A DNA stretch of 39,039 nt from Spirosoma fluviale (GCA_945866095.1 CAMBGA010000006.1:1-39039); one strand, 5' to 3'; positions 24,706 to 32,991 are shown, counted from the first letter of the stretch. A program made the numbers and translations. The notes: generated from the letters alone by a model not told the origin.

Positions 24706-26781
24706 ATGAAACTTATTTATAGCCTAGTATTTTCAATGGCTTGCCTAAGCCTTTTTGCTCAAAATACCAATTTCCCTGACATTCATGTGGACAAAATAAC
24801 CATCGCAAGAGACAGCTATGGCGTACCCCATATTTTTGCTCCCACAGATCCAGAAGTGGCTTATGGCCTTGCATGGGCACATGCAGAAGATGATTTCAAA
24901 ACCATTCAAACACTTATTTTAACCGGAAAAGGGAAATTATCTACTTATATGGGTAAGGAAGGGGCGCCTGTCGACTTTGTTTTTGGGCTATTAAATACGA
25001 GAGCGACAGTAGACCAACAAATTAAATCGATGGACCCTAAGTTCATCCAATTACTTCAAGGCTATTTAATGGGAATACAGGCCTATGGAAAAGCGCATCC
25101 AAAGGAAATTTTAAATAAACATGTGTTTCCAATTTTCCTTGAGGACTATATCGCAACATCCATGTTTTCGGTGGCTGTTTTTTGCGGGGTTGACAAAACA
25201 TTGCCTAAAATTCTCAACGGTTCCATCGCGAATTTACCTGGTTTTACCGGAGAAGGAAGTAATGCATTTGCCATCAGCAGTAAAAAATCGACCACTGGCG
25301 AGCCTATGTTGGTCATTAACGCACACCAACCCATAGAAGGAGCCACCGCTTTTTATGAAGCCCATTTACAAAGTGAAGAAGGTTGGAACATGTTAGGGGG
25401 CCTATTTCCTGGTGCACCCCTCATTTTCCATGGGGCAAGCCCTAATTTAGCTTGGGCCCACACGGTTAATATGCAGGATAAAGTGGACGTATTCCAATTG
25501 CAAACTGACAAAAAACATCCAGGACAATATCTAGTGGATGGTGAGTGGTTGACCCTAGAGAAAAGAAAAGTCAAATTGCACATTAAAGGAATCCCTTTCC
25601 CAGTTTCAAAAATGGCTTACAAATCTATTTATGGACCTACAGTAGCTAATCCCAAAGGAGAGTTTTTCTCCATGCGCTTACCTTCTTTAATGGATGCCAA
25701 GGCACTCCAGCAATGGTATTTCATGAATAAGGCGAAAAATTGGAGTGAATTTAAATCAGCTTTAGAACAAAATCATTTGGCCATGTTTAATATTATTTAT
25801 GCCGATAAGCAGGATAATATTTTCTATGTGTCCAATGGGAAAATGCCCTATCGTAATCCAGATCCTAAATATCACTGGAATTCAACTTTACCTGGAAATA
25901 CGCGTGCGACATTGTGGGATAAGTTCAAGCCATTCAACGAGTTACCGCAGCATTTAAATCCTGCCAGTGGCTATTTATTTAATACCAACCATTCACCTTT
26001 TTTAGCGACCGCTGAAAATGAGAATTTAAATCCGGCCAATTATGATAAAAATGATGGCTATGAAACGTATCACAATAACCGGAGCCGGAGAGCTAAAGAC
26101 CTAATCGATTCTTATTCAAAAATTAGTTTTGAGGATTTGAAGAAAATTAAATTTGATCGCCAATTACCTAAACAAATTTTATACCCATACGGCTATTCGT
26201 CAGATTCGTTGTTTATGGTCGACGAGTCAAAATATCCCCAATTAGCTCCATTAATTACTTCATTAAAGAATTGGGATCATGTCACCAATCCGGATAGTAA
26301 AGGAGCATTGGTTTACAATTTGGCCTATTATCATATTTCCAAAGCCATGAAAGGCAATGCCCAAAGTACATTAACTCTAGCGCAAGGGGTCGAAGTGTAT
26401 CAGCATGTTTATGATTATTTAATGAAGAACTTTGGTACAATTGGCCTCGTTTTAGGCGATGTACAAAAATTAGTTCATGGGAAAGAAGAGTGGCCACAAG
26501 GCGGTATGCCGGATGTTTTATCTGCTGTGATGTCGAAGAATCATGAAAATGGAAAGAAAAAAATGGTCAGTGGAGATGCCTATATTGGTTTTGTGAAATT
26601 CCCTAAGGATGGAAGTCTTCCAGTGATCGAAACAGTGAATACTTTTGGAGCTAGTTCAAATCCAGAAAGCCCACACTTTGCGGATCAAAGAGCTTTATAC
26701 CAGGCTCAAAAAACAAAAACAATGTCTTTAGATAAAGCTCAAGTTTTAAAAACAGCAGAAAAAATATATAATCCGAAATAA
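24706..26781 (+). CDS. Penicillin acylase-family N-acyl amidase (Ntn hydrolase), exported
   Basis: A 691-residue precursor with signal peptide MKLIYSLVFSMACLSLFAQ. As in penicillin, aculeacin and AHL acylases, an alpha chain (IARDSYGVPHIFAPT, YGLAWAHAEDD) is followed by an autocleavage site: GEG|SNAFAIS, where Ser185 would become the N-terminal nucleophile of the beta chain. NAHQPIEGATAFYEAHL and LAWAHTVN (oxyanion and stabilising positions) follow, and NHSPF/RSRRAKDLI later. The family hydrolyses amide bonds of fatty acyl or aryl-acyl compounds, including acyl-homoserine lactones and lipopeptides. Substrate unknown. Ends one base before the convergent operon, with no terminator between. Confidence 0.93.
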   Translation: MKLIYSLVFSMACLSLFAQNTNFPDIHVDKITIARDSYGVPHIFAPTDPEVAYGLAWAHAEDDFKTIQTLILTGKGKLSTYMGKEGAPVDFVFGLLNTRATVDQQIKSMDPKFIQLLQGYLMGIQAYGKAHPKEILNKHVFPIFLEDYIATSMFSVAVFCGVDKTLPKILNGSIANLPGFTGEGSNAFAISSKKSTTGEPMLVINAHQPIEGATAFYEAHLQSEEGWNMLGGLFPGAPLIFHGASPNLAWAHTVNMQDKVDVFQLQTDKKHPGQYLVDGEWLTLEKRKVKLHIKGIPFPVSKMAYKSIYGPTVANPKGEFFSMRLPSLMDAKALQQWYFMNKAKNWSEFKSALEQNHLAMFNIIYADKQDNIFYVSNGKMPYRNPDPKYHWNSTLPGNTRATLWDKFKPFNELPQHLNPASGYLFNTNHSPFLATAENENLNPANYDKNDGYETYHNNRSRRAKDLIDSYSKISFEDLKKIKFDRQLPKQILYPYGYSSDSLFMVDESKYPQLAPLITSLKNWDHVTNPDSKGALVYNLAYYHISKAMKGNAQSTLTLAQGVEVYQHVYDYLMKNFGTIGLVLGDVQKLVHGKEEWPQGGMPDVLSAVMSKNHENGKKKMVSGDAYIGFVKFPKDGSLPVIETVNTFGASSNPESPHFADQRALYQAQKTKTMSLDKAQVLKTAEKIYNPK

Positions 26782-26782
26782 T

Positions 26783-27637
26783 TTAATTCAAAAAATCAGG
26801 GTCTCGATAAGCAGGATTAGGATAGGTATAAAATCCTTCTCCTGTTTTTTCACCTAATTTACCCGCATCGATATAAGTTTTAACCAATGAAGCAAATGCT
26901 TGCGAGGCTGGATCTTCTAATTTATGAGTCACATGCCAGGCCGTATCTAAGCCAATCGAATCTAAAATCCCGAATGGACCCATGGGCATATGAAAATTGA
27001 CCATCCAAGATTTGTCAATATCTTCAATGCTAGCGACTTCTTTCGTCCTTAATTTACCTGCAGAACCAATCAGAGCCATCAGCATTGAGTTGAAAATATA
27101 GCCATGGTTTTCTTTTCGAACCACTACGGGTACTTGGTTTAACGCACGTCCAAAATCCTCTAAAATCGAAATTAAATCTTCTGATGTTCCTAGATGCGGC
27201 ATAATATCCACGACTGTAGAATAAAAGACATCATGAAAATGAAAGGCACAAAATAGGGAAGGCCTTCCTGTAAAATCAGCAATTTGAGAAGGCAATAAAT
27301 AACTTGTATTAGTCGTAAAAATTGTTTTTTCAGGCGCTATGGCTCCAAATTGGGCCCACACTTGTTGCTTTAAAGCCAAATCCTCCGTAACACTTTCTGA
27401 AATAATATCGGCATCTAAAACAGCTTCCATGGGATCCGTCGTAAATAATATCTGGTCGATGATCGATGCATCCATTTTAATTTGCTTCAAAACCTTTGCC
27501 ATCATTTTGCGAGAAGATTCAAAAACGCTTTCCTGAATATCGTACACGCGAACCTGAAAACCTGAAATCGCCGACTGCAAAGCGATTCTTGAACCAAGGG
27601 TACCTGCACCTAAAATACACACTTTATTTATTTTCAT
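26783..27637 (-). CDS. 3-hydroxyacyl-CoA dehydrogenase, NAD-dependent, divergent active site
   Basis: A 284-residue soluble enzyme of the PaaH/FadB type that oxidises L-3-hydroxyacyl-CoA to 3-oxoacyl-CoA. The NAD loop is KVCILGAGTLGSRIA (5-19), then TTNTSYLLPSQIA. The usual HFFNP...LVE segment reads FHFHDVFYSTVVDIMPH: the catalytic His is at about 133, but Asn-Pro is His-Asp, and the partner Glu seems to be Asp144. The C-terminal dimerisation domain holds GPFGILDSIGLDTAWH and GEKTGEGFYTYP. Last gene of a four-gene operon; 2 bp from the upstream kinase-like gene. Confidence 0.9.
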   Translation of the reverse strand: MKINKVCILGAGTLGSRIALQSAISGFQVRVYDIQESVFESSRKMMAKVLKQIKMDASIIDQILFTTDPMEAVLDADIISESVTEDLALKQQVWAQFGAIAPEKTIFTTNTSYLLPSQIADFTGRPSLFCAFHFHDVFYSTVVDIMPHLGTSEDLISILEDFGRALNQVPVVVRKENHGYIFNSMLMALIGSAGKLRTKEVASIEDIDKSWMVNFHMPMGPFGILDSIGLDTAWHVTHKLEDPASQAFASLVKTYIDAGKLGEKTGEGFYTYPNPAYRDPDFLN

Positions 27638-27639
27638 AT

Positions 27640-28641
27640 TTAATTCAATTTAATACTTTCCATGGCCTTAATTCCAGCCGCTTTAACTACTTGGTTTAAT
27701 ATGGAGAATCGCACATCGGTGGAAAATCCTAAGGCGTATCGCTTGTAAATTTGTTGGGCGATCACCGCCACTTTACACAATCCAAAAACATAATAAAAAA
27801 GGATTTTGGAAACATCTAAATTACTTTTTGACGCATAATATTCAACAAGTTCTGCCCGGGTAAAATTACCTTCTACATAGCTTAAATTGAACATTTTTAA
27901 AATATCAGGATCGCCTTCCTCGGCCCAATAAGCCAACGTGGTTCCTAAATCCATCAATGGATCGCCCACAGTCGCCATTTCCCAATCCAATACGGCAGCC
28001 ACAGAGGCATCGTCTCGGATGACCATATTGTCATATTTAAAATCATTGTGAATAAAGGCCACAGAAGAATGTAAAGGCTGATTTTGCGCCAACCAATCAA
28101 AGGCTTGATTCAATTCAGGAACATCATCTGTTTGGGCTTTCATGTACCTTTCGGACCAACCAGTTATTTGGCGCGCGACATAACCCTCCGGCTTTCCCAA
28201 AGCGATTAAGCCTGAATCATGTAATTCCAAGGCATGCAATTCTAACAAAACATCGATGGCAGAATGAGATAGTTTGGTAAAAAAATCGGATTCAAGTCCC
28301 TCAGGAGCTTTATTTCGGATGATTAATCCATCCACTTTTTCCATAAGAAAAAAGGGAGCACCTATTATACTTTCGTCTTCACAACATAAAATAGCCTTCG
28401 GAATTTTATCATAACCTGCTTTATGTAAGGACATTAAGATTTTAAATTCACGAACCATGTCATGCGCTTTGGAGATTTTATTCCCGAAAGGAGGCCGACG
28501 TAACACATAGGAAAAAGCCTCAGACTCGATTAAATAAGTCAGGTTGGAAAATCCTCCTTTAAATGCCTTTATATGTAATTCAGGAATTGGGATAGACCAT
28601 TGAGCCGACAAATAAGCGGGTAATTTCTCAAATCCCTCCAT
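27640..28641 (-). CDS. APH-like phosphotransferase (ACAD10/11 kinase-domain type)
   Basis: A 333-residue kinase-fold protein. Brenner motif HNDFKYDNM near 195 (catalytic Asp and metal Asn) and VLDWEMATVGDPLMDLGTTL (second metal Asp) are intact, as is a likely ATP lysine in the N-lobe region SYVLRRPP. This sequence type equals the N-terminal half of animal ACAD10/ACAD11 and LvaA of Pseudomonas, which phosphorylate 4-hydroxyacyl-CoA. It overlaps the acyl-CoA dehydrogenase gene by 14 bp; the two would act in sequence. Not an antibiotic resistance gene as far as the context shows. Confidence 0.88.
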   Translation of the reverse strand: MEGFEKLPAYLSAQWSIPIPELHIKAFKGGFSNLTYLIESEAFSYVLRRPPFGNKISKAHDMVREFKILMSLHKAGYDKIPKAILCCEDESIIGAPFFLMEKVDGLIIRNKAPEGLESDFFTKLSHSAIDVLLELHALELHDSGLIALGKPEGYVARQITGWSERYMKAQTDDVPELNQAFDWLAQNQPLHSSVAFIHNDFKYDNMVIRDDASVAAVLDWEMATVGDPLMDLGTTLAYWAEEGDPDILKMFNLSYVEGNFTRAELVEYYASKSNLDVSKILFYYVFGLCKVAVIAQQIYKRYALGFSTDVRFSILNQVVKAAGIKAMESIKLN

Positions 28642-29833
28642 TCAATGTTCTTGATTTTAAAATGCTTTTCGCCAATACCGATTTGTGTACTTCATCAGGT
28701 CCATCATAAATCCGGGCCCCTCGTTCATGGCGATACCAAAACGAAAGCAAGGTGTCATCCGTAATTCCTAAGGCTCCATGCACCTGAATAGCGCGATCCA
28801 AAACCTTCATTAAAACATCAGAAACAAAGAATTTAATGATTGATATATCTTCTTTAGCTGCTTTTGCGCCTTCCTTTTCAATTTTTTCTGCAGTGTGCAA
28901 AACCAATAAGCGAGAAGCTTTTATCTCGGCTGCACTCTCCGCGATCCAATTTTGAATGGTTTGTTGGCCCGATAAGAACTTCCCCGGATTCAACTCCCTA
29001 GACATCGCCCGATCACACATTAATCCCAGCGCTCTTTCACAAATACCGATCCAACGCATGCAATGGTGAATTCTTCCGGGTCCAAGGCGCACTTGGGCTA
29101 AAGTAAATCCTTGTCCTTCCTCACCGATTAAATAGGATTTTGGCACACGGCAATTGGTAAATTCAACTTCCCCGTGAGATAAATAATCTTCCCCCTCATC
29201 GCCCATAATCGATATATTACGAATCAAACGGTATCCAGGATTATCCAAGGGAACTAAAATCATGCTAGCCCTTTGGTATACATTTTCTGCTTTAGGATTT
29301 GTAATCGCCATCACGATGGTAAATTGGGCCCCATCTGCAGCAGTAGTGAACCATTTATGTCCGTTGATCACATATTCATCTCCTTCCAAAACAGCCATGG
29401 TAGACATATGGATGGGATTACTACCCGCATGTTCAGGTTCGGTCATCGAAAAACAAGAACGAATTTCACCACGTTGCAATGGTTTCAAAAAGGTTTCTTT
29501 CAAAAATGGAGAAGCAAAAGCATGCATCAGTTCCATATTTCCAATGTCGGGCGCATTGCAATTGAAAATATAATGGCCTAAAGGACTTGTGCCTAAAATC
29601 TCTGATACTCGGGCAAATTCAGGTAAAGAAAGTCCCAAACCACCTTCGTCTACGGAAAGATGTGGAGTAAACAAACCTTTTGATTTAGCTAATTCACGTA
29701 ATTCACGCAATTTGGGTAAATGAGATTTAAATGAACCGTATATAATTTCTTTTTCGATCGGATAAATAAATTCCTTTAAAAAAGCTTGATAGCGAGAAAC
29801 TAAATCGAGCAACTTAGCGGATGTTTGCATCAT
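28628..29833 (-). CDS. Acyl-CoA dehydrogenase (ACAD10/11-like)
   Basis: A 401-residue FAD enzyme. SCFSMTEPEHAGSNPIHM (FAD/substrate loop), YVINGHKWFTTAADGA, and QVHGALGITDDTLLSFWYRH are the ACAD signatures. The segment around the usual catalytic Glu reads RIYDGPDEVHKSV; that DGPDEVH form is the one I associate with ACAD10/11 and bacterial partners of APH-like kinases rather than with classical beta-oxidation enzymes. Together with the kinase it could turn 4-phosphoacyl-CoA into 2-enoyl-CoA. ATG is 6 bp behind the SDR stop. Confidence 0.92.
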   Translation of the reverse strand: MMQTSAKLLDLVSRYQAFLKEFIYPIEKEIIYGSFKSHLPKLRELRELAKSKGLFTPHLSVDEGGLGLSLPEFARVSEILGTSPLGHYIFNCNAPDIGNMELMHAFASPFLKETFLKPLQRGEIRSCFSMTEPEHAGSNPIHMSTMAVLEGDEYVINGHKWFTTAADGAQFTIVMAITNPKAENVYQRASMILVPLDNPGYRLIRNISIMGDEGEDYLSHGEVEFTNCRVPKSYLIGEEGQGFTLAQVRLGPGRIHHCMRWIGICERALGLMCDRAMSRELNPGKFLSGQQTIQNWIAESAAEIKASRLLVLHTAEKIEKEGAKAAKEDISIIKFFVSDVLMKVLDRAIQVHGALGITDDTLLSFWYRHERGARIYDGPDEVHKSVLAKSILKSRTLNGGI

Positions 29834-29839
29834 GACATG

Positions 29840-30598
29840 TTAAATGGTTAACCCTCCATCAGCCGTAATGACAGAACCGGTGGTATATAATGCTCCAGGA
29901 GAAGCTAAATAAAGCGCGGCAGCAGCTATTTCCTCGGGCGTTCCGATTCTCTTGATGGGCAAAGCTTTCAACGTATGTTTTAAAATCTGCTCATTGCTCC
30001 ATAAAGCTTCCGAAAATTTTGTTTTAATGAGGCCGGGACAAATTGCATTGACACGAATGTTGAACTCGCCCCATTCCTTGGCAAACGCTTTGGTCATCGA
30101 AATCAAGGCCGCTTTGCTAACACTATAAATACCTAAGCCCGATTCAGGAGATATTCCGCCGACCGAGCTGATGTTTATGACGGAAGGATTTTCGGATAAT
30201 TTTAAATAGGGAAGACAAAGGCGCATCAGTTGGAACGGCGCTTTTAAATTCACATTCATAATTTTATCAAAGGCGTCTAAAGTCGTATCGTGAATAGGGC
30301 CAAAAACTGGGTTAGTAGCGGCGTTATTGACCAATATGTCGATTTGACCATATTTTTCGATGGTCTTTTGCACTAAAACTTCCAAAGCGTCCATTTTCCC
30401 AACATGGCAGGCAATGCCTGTAACATCGTAGCCTTTTTTTTGTAATTCTGAGGCTAATTGATCTAAGGTTGGTTGGTCTCTGCTGCTAATAACGACTTTG
30501 GCACCAGCGGCGGCAAAGTATTCTGCAATGCTAAAACCGATGCCCTTGCTAGCGCCTGTAATGAGGGCTACTTGGTTTGTTAATAAAAATGGATGCAT
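29840..30598 (-). CDS. Short-chain dehydrogenase/reductase (DHRS4-like), first gene of acyl-CoA operon
   Basis: A 252-residue classical SDR: LITGASKGIGFSIA (13-26), LVNNAATNP, serine in NISSVGG, YSVSKAALISM (Tyr/Lys) and VNAICPGLIKTKFS. SSRDQ after the second strand suits NADP. The overall look is of the DHRS4/peroxisomal carbonyl reductase group. As the first gene of the operon, a reductase of 4-oxoacyl-CoA to 4-hydroxyacyl-CoA would make chemical sense, corresponding to LvaD, but that is inference. Divergent to the MDR gene across 69 bp, where no clear -7 box is seen for this strand. Confidence 0.9.
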   Translation of the reverse strand: MHPFLLTNQVALITGASKGIGFSIAEYFAAAGAKVVISSRDQPTLDQLASELQKKGYDVTGIACHVGKMDALEVLVQKTIEKYGQIDILVNNAATNPVFGPIHDTTLDAFDKIMNVNLKAPFQLMRLCLPYLKLSENPSVINISSVGGISPESGLGIYSVSKAALISMTKAFAKEWGEFNIRVNAICPGLIKTKFSEALWSNEQILKHTLKALPIKRIGTPEEIAAAALYLASPGALYTTGSVITADGGLTI

Positions 30599-30667
30599 GT
30601 TTGAAAATTTTAAACAATTTAATTATTAAATATGGTAATTTGCTTCAGAATTCAACAAAAAATATAG

Positions 30668-31624
30668 ATGAAACAAGTTATTTTTAAGGCGACTGGTTTG
30701 CCAGAAAGCGTATTACTATTAGAAGAAGCAGCTATTCCTGAGCCTCGAGCGCACGAATCTTTAATCCGAATTACAGCTAGAAATATTAATCCATCTGACA
30801 TCATGTTCATCCAGGGTCGCTATGGAATTACACCAAAATTACCCAGCAGTGCGGGTTTTGAAGCGGCAGGAGAGGTCGAAAAATCAGAACAATATCCGAA
30901 AGGAACTCGTGTAATATTCACAGCCATAGGCACTTGGAAAGAGTATGTTTGCGTACCCACGGCCCAATTGATACTTACTCCCGAAGGGATGAGCGATGAG
31001 GTAGCTTGCCAGGCCTTTGTGAATCCGATTACAGCGTATGGGATGTTGGAGACGAGTGGATTACAAAAAGGCCAATGGCTTTTAATCACAGCAGGAGCCT
31101 CAGCCTGGGGAAAATTAGTGATCCAAATGGCTAAAATGCGCGGCATACAGGTGATTTGTACGGTTAGAAATGGAGCGCAAAAACAAGCTTTACTGGATTT
31201 AGGAGCCAGCATCGTGGTTGACGTACAAACGGAAAACCTGGGTAAAATAGTGCGTGCAGCCGTAGAAACGGGTGTTGACGCTGTTTTTGACGCCGTCGGC
31301 GGAGAGCAAGGAGCCAAAGCGCTTGCTTGTTTAAAAATAGGAGGGAGCATGTTGGTCTTCGGATTATTAAGTTTAGAACCCATTCCTTTAAACTCAGGCT
31401 TATTAATTTTCAAAAACTTGAAAGTAGAAGGTTGGTGGTTGACCTCTTGGTGGGAAAGCTTAGGCCAAGAAGGAATAAAGAAAGCCTTAAAAGACGTTTT
31501 TACCTATTTAATGACGCAAGAGGTACATGTAGATGTTCAGGAGAAATTTGCATTATCTGAATTCAAAGAAGCGGTCATTGCCTACCAAACAGAGGGCAGA
31601 ACGGGAAAAATATTAATTTGTTAA
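30668..31624 (+). CDS. Zinc-independent MDR (quinone oxidoreductase / enoyl reductase-like)
   Basis: A 318-residue medium-chain reductase. No zinc-site cysteines are present. The N-terminal half has ARNINPSDIMFIQGRYGITP, close to the NPSD...G.Y motif of MECR/Etr1 trans-2-enoyl reductases; the NADPH site is ITAGASAWGKLVIQMAKMRG (about 139-158), and FDAVGGEQGAKAL follows. It may reduce enoyl thioesters or quinones; substrate is not readable. Being divergent to the acyl-CoA operon suggests shared use. The next gene follows after 22 bp on the same strand. Confidence 0.88.
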   Translation: MKQVIFKATGLPESVLLLEEAAIPEPRAHESLIRITARNINPSDIMFIQGRYGITPKLPSSAGFEAAGEVEKSEQYPKGTRVIFTAIGTWKEYVCVPTAQLILTPEGMSDEVACQAFVNPITAYGMLETSGLQKGQWLLITAGASAWGKLVIQMAKMRGIQVICTVRNGAQKQALLDLGASIVVDVQTENLGKIVRAAVETGVDAVFDAVGGEQGAKALACLKIGGSMLVFGLLSLEPIPLNSGLLIFKNLKVEGWWLTSWWESLGQEGIKKALKDVFTYLMTQEVHVDVQEKFALSEFKEAVIAYQTEGRTGKILIC

Positions 31625-31646
31625 AGGAGAATAAAAACCTATTGCT

Positions 31647-32828
31647 ATGAAAAATCAATTTATTGTCAGTATTTCTTTAATGATATGCCTTGGAAGCACA
31701 CAGATTATGAAAGGACAAACAAACCAAAATGCAGTATCGACTGATTTATGCCGGGGAAAATATTTCACGGAGCTTCAGGGCGCAGAATTTTTGAATGCAC
31801 ACGTACCTGAGTCAAAAAAAGCCTGGGAAAGCAGGTCGAAATTGATCGTCCAACAAATCAAAGAGGGGATGGGCTTACAAAAATTTCCGGCCAAATTAAA
31901 TTCAAAAGCCGTCATACATAGTAAAAAAGAGTTTGATGGCTATACCATCGAAAGTCTCTATTTTGAGAGTCTACCTGGGTTTTATGTCACCGGAAGTTTA
32001 TACAGACCCACCAAAAAATACGCTAGCTATGCGGGTATTTTATGTCCTCACGGACATGATAATCAATTAAAAGGACGTACCAGAGATCAAACGCAAATCC
32101 GTTGCGCTACCTTAGCTCGCATGGGAGCCGTCGTATTTGCTTGGGATATGGTCGGATATGACGATAGCAAGCAATGTTCACATGGCATTGCGTCTTCGTT
32201 GAAATTACAAACGATCAATAGTGTTAGGGCATTGGATTTCTTATTGGATTTGCCATCGATCGACAAAAATCGGATTGGCATTACCGGTGAATCGGGAGGG
32301 GGAACGCAAACATTTTTATTAACGGCTATAGATTCTCGCATTAAAGTATCAGCGCCAACGGTCATGATTTCATCTCATTTCTTTGGCGGATGTAATTGTG
32401 AGAGCGGCATGCCGATTCACAAGAAAGGGGATTATCAGACCAATAACGTAGAAATAGCTGCATTAACCGCACCTAAACCTATGTTGATGATTTCAGATGG
32501 GGCTGATTGGACTCAAAATACTCCCAAAGTGGAATTTCCATTTATGCAAAAAATTTATGCACTATACCAAAAAGAAAACCTGGTAGAGAATGTGCACTTA
32601 GCCAAAGATGTACATGATTATGGACCCAATAAACGCATGGGCATGTATCCCTTCATGGCTAAATACTTATCCTTAGATTTACCAAACGTCATGGATGCAG
32701 GTGGCAATATAGATGAAGGTCCTTCTAAAGTCCTAAGCCCAGCTGAATTGAGTGTATTTAACGAAGCATATCCATTACCTGTCAATGCAGTCAAAGGGGA
32801 TGTGGAAGTGATGAAATTATTGCAATAA
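31647..32828 (+). CDS. Exported alpha/beta-hydrolase, acetyl-xylan-esterase-like
   Basis: A 393-residue secreted serine hydrolase (signal peptide 1-23, KGQTNQ). The fold is alpha/beta: the nucleophile elbow is GITGESGGGTQTF (Ser at about 215), the acid is probably the Asp in MISDGADWTQN, and the His is in AKDVHDYGPN. CPHGHDNQLKGR provides the oxyanion strand. This resembles the acetyl-xylan esterase/dienelactone hydrolase-like exported enzymes that are frequent in Cytophagales. A possible carbohydrate ester is the substrate; a peptide bond is less likely. It may share a transcript with the MDR gene. Confidence 0.85.
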   Translation: MKNQFIVSISLMICLGSTQIMKGQTNQNAVSTDLCRGKYFTELQGAEFLNAHVPESKKAWESRSKLIVQQIKEGMGLQKFPAKLNSKAVIHSKKEFDGYTIESLYFESLPGFYVTGSLYRPTKKYASYAGILCPHGHDNQLKGRTRDQTQIRCATLARMGAVVFAWDMVGYDDSKQCSHGIASSLKLQTINSVRALDFLLDLPSIDKNRIGITGESGGGTQTFLLTAIDSRIKVSAPTVMISSHFFGGCNCESGMPIHKKGDYQTNNVEIAALTAPKPMLMISDGADWTQNTPKVEFPFMQKIYALYQKENLVENVHLAKDVHDYGPNKRMGMYPFMAKYLSLDLPNVMDAGGNIDEGPSKVLSPAELSVFNEAYPLPVNAVKGDVEVMKLLQ

Positions 32829-32856
32829 ATATCTAAAAAAAGCTTACTGGCTTAGA

Positions 32857-32864
32857 TAAATTTG
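32857..32864 (+). promoter_or_regulatory. -7 box in front of the small ORF
   Basis: TAAATTTG matches TAnnTTTG and ends 5 bases before the ATG, the same leaderless layout seen at the NUDIX gene. No TTG at -33. It is also inside the inverted repeat arm. Confidence 0.4.
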
Positions 32865-32869
32865 AATAG

Positions 32870-32938
32870 ATGAAGGGGCTATTAGTGTTTTTAAGCATCT
32901 GTTTGACAGCAACAGGCTTACTATTTAATTTAATGTAA
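32870..32938 (+). CDS. Possible 22-residue single-TM peptide
   Basis: ATG to TAA encodes 22 residues, beginning MKGLLVFLSICLTATG and ending LLFNLM: one Lys near the N-terminus and then a wholly hydrophobic stretch long enough for one membrane helix. It follows a -7 box directly, and 11-bp complementary arms (32852-32862 and 32942-32952) enclose it. Small hydrophobic peptides with 5'-3' pairing of their mRNA occur among type I toxins, but nothing here proves translation, and an AT-rich gap can give such an ORF by chance. I do not recognise a family. Confidence 0.3.
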   Translation: MKGLLVFLSICLTATGLLFNLM

Positions 32939-32991
32939 TTGAATTTATCTAAAAAGAGAGACTCCACAGAGACTCAAGAATCTTAGACCAC

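Noticed and set aside
27640-28641. Aminoglycoside resistance gene
   Set aside because: APH fold only; the sequence and the neighbouring acyl-CoA dehydrogenase place it with the ACAD10/11-type kinases.
29262-29581. Two overlapping plus-strand ORFs of about 100 codons
   Set aside because: They lie fully inside the acyl-CoA dehydrogenase gene on the other strand, have no promoter and no recognisable protein pattern.
30820-31413. 197-codon minus-strand ORF
   Set aside because: It is the antisense shadow of the MDR gene; composition is Ser/Pro/Ala-rich, as expected from reading that gene backward.
31623-31646. AAGGAG as Shine-Dalgarno for the esterase
   Set aside because: It is 18 bp from the ATG, too far, and Bacteroidota rarely use such sites.
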